A stretch of DNA of 64,000 nucleotides from Luidia sarsii (lineage: Eukaryota > Echinodermata > Asteroidea > Paxillosida > Luidiidae), in the NCBI GenBank assembly GCA_949987565.1, contig OX465111.1, positions 19,347,846 to 19,411,845 on the forward strand, read 5' to 3'. The position numbers and the translations under genes were made by a program. Numbering within the stretch: the stretch's first letter is position 1; the number at the start of each line of letters is the position of its first letter. Under the pieces are notes generated by a model, which did no database searches, was not told the DNA's origin, and saw nothing but the letters and a program-made list of their open reading frames with translations. This document shows positions 52,056-61,439 of this stretch, piece after piece.

Positions 52056-52127
52056 TGGACCGGGATTTGAACCCGGGACCTCTGGTTTTGCGTACCCGGT
52101 ACTCTTACCATCTGAGCTATCCAGCCC
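52056..52127 (-). tRNA. tRNA-like module of a SINE
   Basis: Minus strand: GGCTGGATAGCTCAGATGGT head, loop with TACGCAAAA, and a perfect T stem CCGGG/CCCGG around TTCAAAT. The acceptor and anticodon stems have mismatches. SINE body pieces (gtctttaccggggtggggcg, gaagtaattcaaccattaac) follow to about 52240. Confidence 0.5.
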
Positions 52128-52284
52128 TTAGATGGCGGCCTTCCCAAAATAGTCCACTAGTCTTTACCGGGGTGGGGCGCTTCTGCAGAAGTAATTCAAC
52201 CATTAACTGCCGTACATTTTCCAGGGAATACACTCCCACTTTCATTCAGGTGCAAACAACCATTGCATAGTGGAAGTACTGTAC

Positions 52285-52440
52285 AGGTGGAAAGTTTGTG
52301 ATGACACCATGTACCACTTCTCTTTCGATGATGAGTATGGTTCTGAAAAAGAGCCGGTAACTCATCATTTCGGGTAGTGTGTGCTCTGCCCGTCGTTGGG
52401 AGACTGTATTTACACTTGAACAACTCATTGTTGTAAACAA
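52285..52440. mobile_element. Family-2 element, left half
   Basis: Aagtttgtgatgacaccatg, ggttctgaaaaagagccggt, aactcatcatttcgggtagtgtgtgctctgcccgtcg and gggagactg in that order, the usual family-2 layout without the right half. Confidence 0.65.
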
Positions 52441-52704
52441 TAAGCTTTACTGGCTTTTTGTGTAGAATGTATAATCCTTATTACTTCCATCATGCAGTGT
52501 TAGCTCGCCCGTTATCCTTGAGTTTTGTCACCCTCCGTAGGTCCCTTTACGATTCTCTGGAAGCTTGGGCTTCGTCCCCGTCAGACAAAACCTGAAAATG
52601 CAACAGGACGGTTGTGGTTTGTTTGCTGAACTTTTTAGTCCAGTTAATCCATGCAGAAACCGTGGTCAGCGACTCAGCATGTACATGGTGACTCAGCATG
52701 TAAT

Positions 52705-52948
52705 GGGCCCTTTTCCAAAACCCGGCTTAGGCTTCGGCTCCGGCTTCGTCTCAGTTATCCAAAAGCTGAAATGCAAGTTGCAGTTCTTCGTTGAAGTTGA
52801 AGCTTTGGATTCCTTTTCAAAACTCAGTCAAACATTCAGAAATGATGCCAAAGGCTTTCCTGTTTGCATGCCTTGTACTTGAAATGGATGAAAAAACCAG
52901 AGACAAAGCCGGAGCCTGAGCCTAAGCCGGGCTTTGGAAAAGGGCCAT
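52705..52948. mobile_element. Foldback element, GGCTTAGGC family
   Basis: Left end gggcccttttccaaaacccgg then cttaggcttcggctccgg; right end ccggagcctgagcctaagcc then gggctttggaaaagggcc. Inverted arms of about 45 bp. Confidence 0.78.
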
Positions 52949-54940
52949 GATGAAACTGTAGCGCGTTGAAGGAATAACACCAAACCTCAAGCCTGACCCT
53001 AAAATGTGACTGGATCTACAAAAAGGGCCCTTAATCAAGTCTAAAAAAACATATAATTTTTTAAAGTTATACCCCGTTGGAATGAAGATGAAATAAGCTT
53101 AATTTTGATGTTAGTTTGACTTCTGAAGCACGTTCCTTTCCTGAGATATATCGAAATTCATGTGGTGGTCTCTGTCTTATGGAGATATGGCTATTCAAAC
53201 ATTTTATTGGCGGTAACAATCGTCTGCCGAAATTTAGGGCAAGCATAAGTTCAGTCCAGATAGCCTTGTGCTAGAGTCCCTAAGACTAAAGGGTGCAGCA
53301 CACAAAATCCATCCAAGATGGCTCCGCCGAGCTGATTATCAGCTGTGTACCCACAACTTTTTTTTAATAAGGGGTCTTTGGAGGCTAATTAACTGATACA
53401 TTGTAGAACAAGTGAAGCTTAAGACAACCTGGGGGTTCACTCTTCAATTTGGTATGAAATTTGGACCATATCTGGCTTTAAATGTGGCCCTATTTGGCTG
53501 CGGAAGTGGAGGGGTCCATCTCAAAATCCTTGCAGAAATTCGGCTTGGACGACTAGACATTTTGGGGGTGTTTTTTTCTGGGGGTAATTAGCAAAAAATC
53601 TAATCGGCTAAGGGCACTAAAATTGAAAAGAATCTGAGAGATGAAGGTCCAAACTACAATTTTAAGTATAGCTACAAGAACTGAGAGACTTTTGGGCATG
53701 GGATAATTGGCTTTGAAAGTGAGTGTTTTTGTACAGTGTTCAATGGGAGCTCTATTTAGTGTTCTGCACCCTAAAGGGACTTTACCTTGTGTAGGACCGC
53801 AGCACCCTCTTGTGACGATGCTCCTGCTTCGAAAGTGGGTCCCTTTTCCTCGGAAACTTCCAAACCATTTTCTTTGGGCGGGAATACAGGGCACATTTAT
53901 CGCCTAATCAAAGTCAGCACAGGAACATTGTATCCACGTGGAACGTTCCGTGTGTAGTGTTGCAACATTCATGGCCCAAAGCCGGCTTAGGCTCCGGTTT
54001 CGACTTAATTTTTGTTACCTCTTATCTTTTCAAAACGGGGTATCTTTTCCCAGATGTCTCCTCTCGTTTTTGCCTTTTACTTCTAGAATGGATTGAAGAA
54101 AATACACAGCCGGAGCCTAAGCCAGGTTCTGGAAAATCGTTGTTGAAGTTAAAGCCTGCATGGTATAGTCTCCGTTCAAAACGGAGCCATCGAAACGCCA
54201 GTTCCTATGATTGTTTTGGTTTTGCATTTTAAAAATTTAAGTCAGTAAGCAGTTTGCAACATTTGCGTGTATCTTCGACTGTCTGTATCAATTGCACGAA
54301 TACGTGGTAATGAATGATCGCACGCCCCCCGGGCTGTAGCACACTGGAGCTCAATGGGAGCTCGATTTAGTGTTCTGCACCCCTGGGGCATTATTATAGA
54401 CGCACACGCCCTCTACGTTCCCGTCTGTCGCACGCCCTCTATTGGCCGTCTGTCTCGTTGGGCCTGTTATGCAGGCATGTACGGGAAATGGACCGCTTCC
54501 CGCGGAAATGTACCATATCCTGAGATACACATTGGAAAGATGAGGGGAGGGGTCGCTAGCACACAGATCGCAGACAAACTTTGGGTAAAAGAATCGGACC
54601 AGCTTTCAGAACATGCATGGCTGATAACCATTGCGTGTTTGGTCGAGCAAGGGCAAAAACCGTCTTTGAGTTACATTCTCCTCGACGCAAAACATCATGT
54701 TACATCCGTGATCCAGAGGATGAAAATATCATAGCGACTTTCCATATCTTTCACATCCTCTCTCATATGAAATACTTATTGTCAGTGTCATGCCGCGATC
54801 TGTTCCTTTGAAATGCATTGAACACTACAGTCCCGAATATTTATCCTGTACTACATGTATTACTGTTTCGATAAAAGTATCATCTTCTCTTGACATTAGT
54901 TCTTGTCATTGTGGCTGATCAGTACTCCTACACTACAGTG
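52949..54940. other. Intergenic with a shared 30-bp block and a GGCTTAGGC copy
   Basis: Caatgggagctc(t/g)atttagtg then ttctgcaccc occurs at about 53742 and 54353, pointing to an unnamed repeat. A degraded GGCTTAGGC foldback lies at about 53968-54130. No exon supported. Confidence 0.45.
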
Positions 54941-54943
54941 TTG

Positions 54944-55100
54944 AGTAATATGCAAACATGTAGCATAACTGCTTACTGACTAAAACTTAGGAGGGTCCGA
55001 CTTTTCGATCCCAGCAGGACCTTTCTGAAAGGGAGAGGAGGAAGGCTTTGAGAGAGGTCCTGCTAGGATCGAAACGTACGTCTGGCCCTCGTACTGTTTG
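54944..55100 (+). mobile_element. Family-1 hairpin retroposon, diverged
   Basis: Gtaatatgcaaacatgtagc, gcttactgactaaaac, then arms gatcccagcaggacctttct and agaggtcctgctaggatcgaaacg. No clear target duplication read. Confidence 0.7.
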
Positions 55101-55116
55101 ATACTTCTAGAGTATG

Positions 55117-55216
55117 ATACAACAATGTTGCAAACTGCTTACAGACTTAAATTACCAACATGCAAATCTCAAAATTTAGTGAGCCTGACGTTTCGATCCT
55201 AGCAGGACCTTTCCCA
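55117..55216 (+). mobile_element. Family-1 element lacking its right arm
   Basis: Gatacaacaatgttgcaaactgc through gagcctgacgtttcgatcc and agcaggacctttccc; the second hairpin arm is absent. Confidence 0.7.
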
Positions 55217-55272
55217 AAGTGGCGCTGATAGCTTGGAGACGAAGATTTAGAATACATCATGGCCTGCACTTA

Positions 55273-55553
55273 TTACGGAAGCTTAAAGTGACCACCCATA
55301 TTCTTCCTCATTTCCGAAATAAAATATCATGGAAATACGGAATACCCTGATCTCTTTGCCGTGTTTCCAAGATAAAAGCCGTCATTCGAAGATTTGATGT
55401 TTATAGGAACGTGTCTGTCATGGACAGTTGTCTTATCAAGATACGGTATCGTGCGAACGCGTCCGAAATAATATCTGGGTATTTCGTCTTGTGATGATAA
55501 TTTATTCTAGAAACGGGGAAGCGTGGATGGTCACTTTAAGCTTCCGTACCTTA
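55273..55553. mobile_element. hAT-like MITE, 281 bp, 8-bp target duplication
   Basis: Inverted ends TACGGAAGCTTAAAGTGACC and its complement near the right tip. TGCACTTA lies at 55265-55272 and 55554-55561. An 8-bp duplication with short inverted ends is typical of hAT-derived elements. Confidence 0.65.
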
Positions 55554-55561
55554 TGCACTTA

Positions 55562-56990
55562 AGCATTAACTTCTTGAGATGAAATGAATGAATGATTGGG
55601 GGGATGGATGTATGGGTGCTTGGTGGGGGTGGGCGGGTGATTGTATGGATGAATGTATACATAGATGGGGGATGAATGAATTATGAAATTGAATGACTAA
55701 ATCATAACAAATCTATCTGGCTCAAGTCAATGACGGAATCACCATGAACCTCGTGACCGAGCATTGAACGCACGATCATGGCCACTGTCCACAAAAAGGA
55801 CTGGACCAGTCCACGACAAACACCCGTCCTCTCCTCCTAGTTATCCCCTGACCCCACGGTCACACCCCCCCCCCCCAAAAAAAAAACGAGGTTGATATTG
55901 ATTTGTTCTCGCCCGCTGGTTTCCGGTACATGACGACAATAATTAATCATCTGTTCTCCCTCGGGGCTCTGCAAATAGGATCGGTCTTTTCCAAGCAACA
56001 GAGCTCGAGCCCGGATGTGGGGGGATGGGGGGGGGGTTGTGCTTCCGTCTCAGTCTCCTAGCAACCGGGCAGTAAAAAAAGTGGTTTGTCTGTGAGGGTT
56101 GGGAGCGTATAGTGCGACCTCTTCGAAACAGTGTGGTCCCTGCCCCGCGTGAATCCCACTTTAGGGTAGGTGTCGGAATTAGAGTCCGACTTTGAAAAGG
56201 CCTCCAGTTATACATCCACGTACGCTATACAGACACAGCGTATTATTGCAAAATGCCCAATTTCCGGACATTCTGAAGTTGAGACATTACTTTAGTAATT
56301 AATTATATCAAGAAATTAAGACATTAATTACTTTGTGATGGTAGTTTGTAATAAGTTAGTTTGTAATGGTGTCACCTTGTCAGACATTACGTTAAATTTG
56401 AGCGCTCGAAAAATTGGTTGGGTTTAAAAAGGTCTGCGGAGCGATCGTTGGAACGAAGCGTTTCTTTCACATTTACCGCCCCAGGTTAGCATTTTATTTC
56501 GTGTCTACGGTTTTTTCTCATGACATGGTTGGCGGATTGAGCCGAAACTTATGCAGGTGTGTTATGATATGTATACAATGGGTTTGACAGAAGCGATGGA
56601 AGCGATTTCTTTGAATGATGTACCCTACGTCTAAAGTGGATGTCGGAATATTCTAGTCCGACTCGAAAAGCTGTCGCTTTGAAAATGGCCCACAGTCACC
56701 CATCCACGTAGGCTACTGACAACTACTGATAGAGAAAGGCAAATGGATGTGTAAAGAAAGTCATCTTATAGTGTGACATAGGCCTATGTGTAACAAAATG
56801 TCCAATTGCATCTGAATTACTGAAAATTGTCTTTGATATCGTTTGCATCAATTGTATCACATTTTTGATACTCAATTTCTCTCTCTTATTGAACACACGC
56901 TTAATGTACCTGATAAGTAAATCTATATGCTGTTTATTAAAACCTTTTATTGAATTGTTTGGTTCCAAGTAAATTACTGCTACAAATAAT
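55562..56990. other. Intergenic with GATGAATGAATG repeats and C/G-runs
   Basis: ATGAATGAATG/GGATGG repeats at about 55580-55680, a C-run/A-run at 55866-55885, and a copy of the cgtcgttgg...ttttttctcatgacatgg repeat at about 56440-56600 that also occurs near 35540-35740. No gene seen. Confidence 0.45.
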
Positions 56991-56999
56991 TGGTTCCTA

Positions 57000-57290
57000 T
57001 CTACAGAGACTTAATTAATATAATTTTATCATCTGATGATTATTTCATTTTCATGTCATTTTTCAACTCAAACGTCAAGCTTTTCTGCTTGTTGCTTTAC
57101 CGTTTATGTTATTATATTAACTTAATATATCTCTCCAGGGAGCCAGTACCAGACAAGCGTTGCTTCTTACGGGCTCCCCGAATATCAATATCTTTGCTTT
57201 GATAGACTATTTTTTTTTTTGATATGTCATGTAACTTTTTGAAACTGCTTTGGTCATTTGATATTCGAATAAAGTCAAGTCAAGTCAATA
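57000..57290 (+). mobile_element. Probable 3' end of a non-LTR retrotransposon
   Basis: A segment with gagccagtaccagacaagcg and cttcttacgggctccccg is followed by ttgatattcgaataaagtc and a short direct-repeat tail (aagtc)3. LINEs of the L2/CR1 type often end in a short repeat after AATAAA. No reverse transcriptase coding is present. Confidence 0.4.
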
Positions 57291-57769
57291 TTAAAGGTAA
57301 AATTTAACAGACATGACATGATTTTCACGTCAAACCTAAAAAAATAATAATAACAACTCGATGATGTATATCTGGTGAAGTTGTATGTAGAGTGTTTTCC
57401 TCGGGATCGTTATTCGTATGAATGGGAGTATCCGATTCCGCTGTGTGGGTCAAACACCTTCGAGCAGCCACTGTTCCATGTTCCAATCTATTAGCGGGTA
57501 CTACACACCGTGTACTCGGGCAGAGTGGTGATCTTTACGACCGAACGCATAACCGCGGCACAGCGCTAACTGTGCGCCACTGAGCCCTGTCCAACTCGTC
57601 ACCGTTTATCCCTTTAACGCGGGAGGAAACGCCGCTCATTTTGCGAGGGGTGGGGACCAGTTAAATCGAAACGATATCCCACAACACGACTGATTCACCA
57701 CACACTACAAGAAAACGCAGGGACCGAGTTGGGTTCATTTTGTTTACGCTGGCTCGCGGCCTGCGATTC

Positions 57770-58025
57770 GAGTCTTAGTGCGTTTTCGAAATGCAGGCTT
57801 CGGCTCGGGCTCAGGCTTCGTCTCCGTCTGACAAAACCTGAAAATCCAGGTTGAGATTTGTTTACGAATTTGAAGGTTTGTTGGCGTGATGGGTACAGAG
57901 TATTCAACAACAAACTGGGGGGCAAACGCTTGTTTTAAGATGCCTGTGATTATTATAAGGAGTAAGATCAAATATGACCGAAGCCTAAGCCCGAGCCTAA
58001 GCCTTCATTTCTAAAACGGTCTTAG
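57770..58025. mobile_element. Foldback element, GGCTTAGGC family
   Basis: Left end cgttttcgaaatgcaggctt then cggctcgggctcaggc; right end gcccgagcctaagcc then ttcatttctaaaacgg. Confidence 0.7.
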
Positions 58026-58639
58026 TCGTAGACCAACCGAACGCCGTGTTAACTGTGTGCCCGTCACGTCATTGGTCGGTGAAACGGTCTCCCCTTCAAG
58101 TCGTCACAGCATCACTGGGATTAAGACGTGACAAAGGGGGCGGGCTTTGGACAGATTTTCAAGGGGAAGCGTCACTCATATCTGTGGCCGCGGAAGCAGT
58201 TGTGGCCTGGGGACGCCTATATTTAGTGCCTACTGCTAAGTGCGAACGACACTTTAAAGCTTGATGCTTTGAATTATAAGGGGCCTTGAGTTTGGGAGTC
58301 TTCTCAAAACTATACTAGCCACCGTTTCGATTCTGACGTGTGGGGGCGTGCTTCTCCGCCTTTGATCTTCCATTCTTTGATGAGCCCTCCCTCTTCCTAC
58401 TGCTATAGGCTCTCCCTTTGATCTCACCTACCCCTGTCCCTACATCAGGTTTCCTCAAGTTCGATGCCAATGTGCTGTTAATTATCACTAATTGGCTTCC
58501 CTCCATTCGTACCTGTCTCTGTCTCGTCATTCGGCCTTTGAGAAACCACGATGGAATATTGAAATTAACTGTAACTTTCTAACGTTTGTAGGCCCTACAG
58601 CATTCTCAGTTCATTTTAGCTAACGAATAGTAAGCAATG
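58026..58639. other. Intergenic, no feature seen
   Basis: No coding or repeat signal recognised. Confidence 0.45.
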
Positions 58640-58810
58640 ATTAGAAGGCCTGACGTTTCGATCCTATAGCCGGACCTTTCTCAAAGGCAAAGTGTCTTGT
58701 CACTCGTTGCCTTTGAGAAAGGTCCTGCTAGGATCGAAACGTTTGAGAACATGTATTGCGGGTCATTTTAGTCAGTGAGCAGTTTGCAACAGTTTTTGTA
58801 TTTAACTAGA
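58640..58810 (-). mobile_element. Family-1 hairpin retroposon, reverse orientation
   Basis: Hairpin gcctgacgtttcgatcc ... ggatcgaaacgtttg first, then cattttagtcagtgagcag and caacagtttttgtat. Hairpin loop contains aaggcaaagtgtcttgtcac. Confidence 0.75.
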
Positions 58811-60080
58811 TAGTAAGCAGTTTGCAACGTGTTGTTGAGGAAAATTCTTGAAGCGAAACATGTTTCAATCAAACATATCGTTTTAATTAAGGAAAGTATA
58901 TGAACAAGAACAAAATGATGTAATTTCTGTAAGCAGAAGTGACACTGCATTTTCAGCTGAATTATCCATAAATTTAACGGACAGAGCCCAATATAGGACC
59001 CGGGTCTAGAAAACCTTACTAAGTATACAGTCGACTCACCGTTGGTCTGTATTCCGTGATACGTGTGTGTCTCGGAACATATATTATGCTAAGGAAGTGT
59101 GTGTATATGAGGGGGGGGGGGCTATGTTAAATAATGTATTCCGTGCCATTCACCCTGTCTCAGATTGCCGGCGGGTAAACGCAGATCTCTTAAGTGCCAG
59201 TTTGGACGCACTCGACCGATCGTCACAGCGCGAATCTTTAGTGTCAGATAAAAAAGAGATCAAAAAACCTAAATTGTCGGCCGAGCAGCCCCTAGCCACA
59301 TCCTGACACGCGTGCTGATTAACCAGGACGGGATGAAGGCCCCCCTCATCACATCCTGCGCAACAACAGCGCATGCTAATATGTATCACACACGGGCAAG
59401 GACAAACCCCACAGTGTGCACATACAGTATATGACCGGTGATTCCCATATACAAGCCGACCCCGTATGGTTACAATGTGTGTTACTGTTATCTGCGGTAC
59501 CACAAATCAGTCTTCACCGAAAGGAGGAAGTAGATTCATTTCTTCTTCTTCTGCCCGCGGTCTGGTTCATTGTAACGACGTCAGACAATGTGAGATATTC
59601 TCCGATGGACAAAACAAACGGTGGACTGTGGATCTTTGGACTGAGGGTTTTGTAACCAAAAAACTTGTTTGAAAGCGAAAATGGTCTCGGGCGTAGTATA
59701 CGAGAGCAACACGCTGGGATGATAAACAGGCGCCGCGTTAGCTGTTGATTCAGTGCGCGTGTTCGCATGAGCGTGGCAGCTGCATATTCAGCCCAGCCAG
59801 CCGGCCAGCTCTCTACACAGCGAAAGCCTAAGCCGGACGTACACATAAACGAGTAGGCAGCTCCCCCTCCCCCCCTATAATAGATGACGGGCTGATCAGA
59901 AAGCACGCACGACCTCACCCGTCCGACTAGACCGAGCCCTCTCTCGTTATTTGGTGTGTGACCGACTAAAACGCACGCACTCGCACCCCGCACTCATTCA
60001 CGAGGCTGCGACGTCGTGAAGGTGTGGTTAGGGAGTCTTCTCCCGCGTGCGTTGCGGTTGTACGAGTTCGTCAGTCGACG
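58811..60080. other. Intergenic and upstream region of the 60 kb gene
   Basis: CpG content rises from about 59700. A ctataat at 59873 is the only TATA-like motif. Short open frames on both strands show no domain. Confidence 0.4.
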
Positions 60081-60113
60081 ATCAGAGAGAGAGAGGGAGA
60101 GAGAGAGAGAGCA
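60081..60113 (+). repeat. GA repeat in the leader of the 60 kb gene
   Basis: (GA)n with GGGA interruptions ending three bases before the Kozak-like gcagccATGG. It is in the presumed 5' UTR. Confidence 0.9.
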
Positions 60114-60116
60114 GCC

Positions 60117-61439
60117 ATGGGCGGCCATCATGGGAAGGTGAAGCGAAACGGCCACATGAACGAGCCCGGCCAGGTGCCCACCTTCAACGGGCAACCGTCC
60201 GAGGTGGTCTACAGCAAGAGCATGGAGACGTGCAGCCTCAAGCTGTACCGGGTGGAGAGCATGAACGGCGGCCGCGAGGAGCTGGTGGTGCTGCTGGACT
60301 GCGGCGGCCGGGTCTACGCCAACGGCCGGCGGGTCTACCCCTTCGACGGCACCGCGCCCAGCGTCGGCGGTGCCGGCGACGCGGCCGGCTACCCCGGCAC
60401 CTACCGCATGGCCGGCGAGCTGGACAAGTGCCTGAACCCGGAGTCGCACGGGGCCTGCACCCTGGACGGCGTGCTCTCGCTCATCTCGCAGACGTTCGAG
60501 CAGCTGCTCAAGGACGGCATCCGACTGCAGGACAGCCTCCGCTGCCTGGAGGAGGAGAACACGGCCCTCTCGCTCAAGGTGCTGGAGCTGAAGAGGGAGC
60601 AGCTCCAGATGCAGAAGCTGGAGGTGGAGAAGCAGAAGCTGGAGCTCCGGATCGAGGAGCTCGAGTCCCAGATGGGCTGCCTCCACCAGGCGCCGCCGCT
60701 GCAGCAGAAGCGGCTGGCCAGCCTGGTGAGGACCAACTCCATGGGGCTCGCCGACGCCAGCGCCGGCGGGTTCCACGGCCGGCAGCCCGGCTCCCTGGCC
60801 CGCCGAGCCGAGTCCCTGAGCCGCGTCAACGGATGCCCGGACAACGACCAGCAGAACAACAACCACGCCAACAACGGCAGGTCGTCACGTGCGCCGCTCG
60901 GCCGCAAATTGTCGGCCGACGGCGGCGGCGGCGGCGGCGGCGGCGGCTGCCGCGACCTGGAGAACCGGCGCACCGAGCTCAGCCAGGAGAGAGCCGTCAT
61001 CAACTTCCAGATGGAGAGCCTCAGCCGGGAGCACGAGACGGCCACGGCCGGTATGGCTCGGGCCAGCAATCTCACCCGCAACCGGCGGATCAGCGGCGGG
61101 CCCGCCCCCTCGGACGGCACCGTCATCGGCGCCGGCAAGGCCAAGGCCATCTCGCCGTCCCTCTACCAGAGCATGGAGCGGCTGAACATGGACATCGAGC
61201 CACGGACCAAGCAGGGGAGCAACGGCCAGTGGGACCGCTACGACACCATCCGGAAGCGCTACGACGTCCTCCGCCAGCGGCGCATGGACCGGATGCGGAT
61301 GTACTCGTCCCAGGAGAACGTGACCCGCGCCCCGTCCAGAGCCCGTAGGTCGCACGACCGGCAGTCCATCACCAGCGACGACGACTCGTCCAACAACAGT
61401 CGAGATAGCCCGCCGCCCAACCAACTCATCTTCGAATGA
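60117..61439 (+). CDS. Single-exon GC-rich gene, coiled-coil protein of unknown function, 440 aa
   Basis: One frame from ATG 60117 to TGA 61437-61439. The frame stays open upstream only through a GTG at 60024; ATG 60117 lies in GCAGCCATGG, a near-ideal start context. Residues about 25-80 look globular and beta-rich (VVYSKSMETCSLKLYRVES ... VVLLDCGGRVYANG). Residues about 115-195 form a strong coiled coil (LEEENTALSLKVLELKREQ then LQMQKLEVEKQKLELRIEEL). The second half is Ser/Arg/Asn-rich with a Gly9 run at about 268-276 and an acidic serine tail SDDDSSNNSRDSPPP. Codon use is strongly G/C at third positions. I do not recognise the family. An intronless gene with these features could be a cytoskeletal or scaffold protein, but that is a guess. 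Confidence 0.8.
   Translation: MGGHHGKVKRNGHMNEPGQVPTFNGQPSEVVYSKSMETCSLKLYRVESMNGGREELVVLLDCGGRVYANGRRVYPFDGTAPSVGGAGDAAGYPGTYRMAGELDKCLNPESHGACTLDGVLSLISQTFEQLLKDGIRLQDSLRCLEEENTALSLKVLELKREQLQMQKLEVEKQKLELRIEELESQMGCLHQAPPLQQKRLASLVRTNSMGLADASAGGFHGRQPGSLARRAESLSRVNGCPDNDQQNNNHANNGRSSRAPLGRKLSADGGGGGGGGGCRDLENRRTELSQERAVINFQMESLSREHETATAGMARASNLTRNRRISGGPAPSDGTVIGAGKAKAISPSLYQSMERLNMDIEPRTKQGSNGQWDRYDTIRKRYDVLRQRRMDRMRMYSSQENVTRAPSRARRSHDRQSITSDDDSSNNSRDSPPPNQLIFE

Noticed and set aside
51968..52270. Protein frame with DRDLNPGPLVLRTRYSY
   Set aside because: This is the antisense reading of a tRNA-like SINE, a common false protein.
60024..60116. N-terminal extension of the 60 kb gene from 60024
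   Set aside because: Position 60024 is GTG and the stretch encodes the GA repeat; ATG 60117 has a near-ideal context.
60047..61348. 433-codon Arg/Pro/Gly-rich frame overlapping the 60 kb gene
   Set aside because: A GC-rich shadow frame; the other frame has the good start context and coiled-coil pattern.
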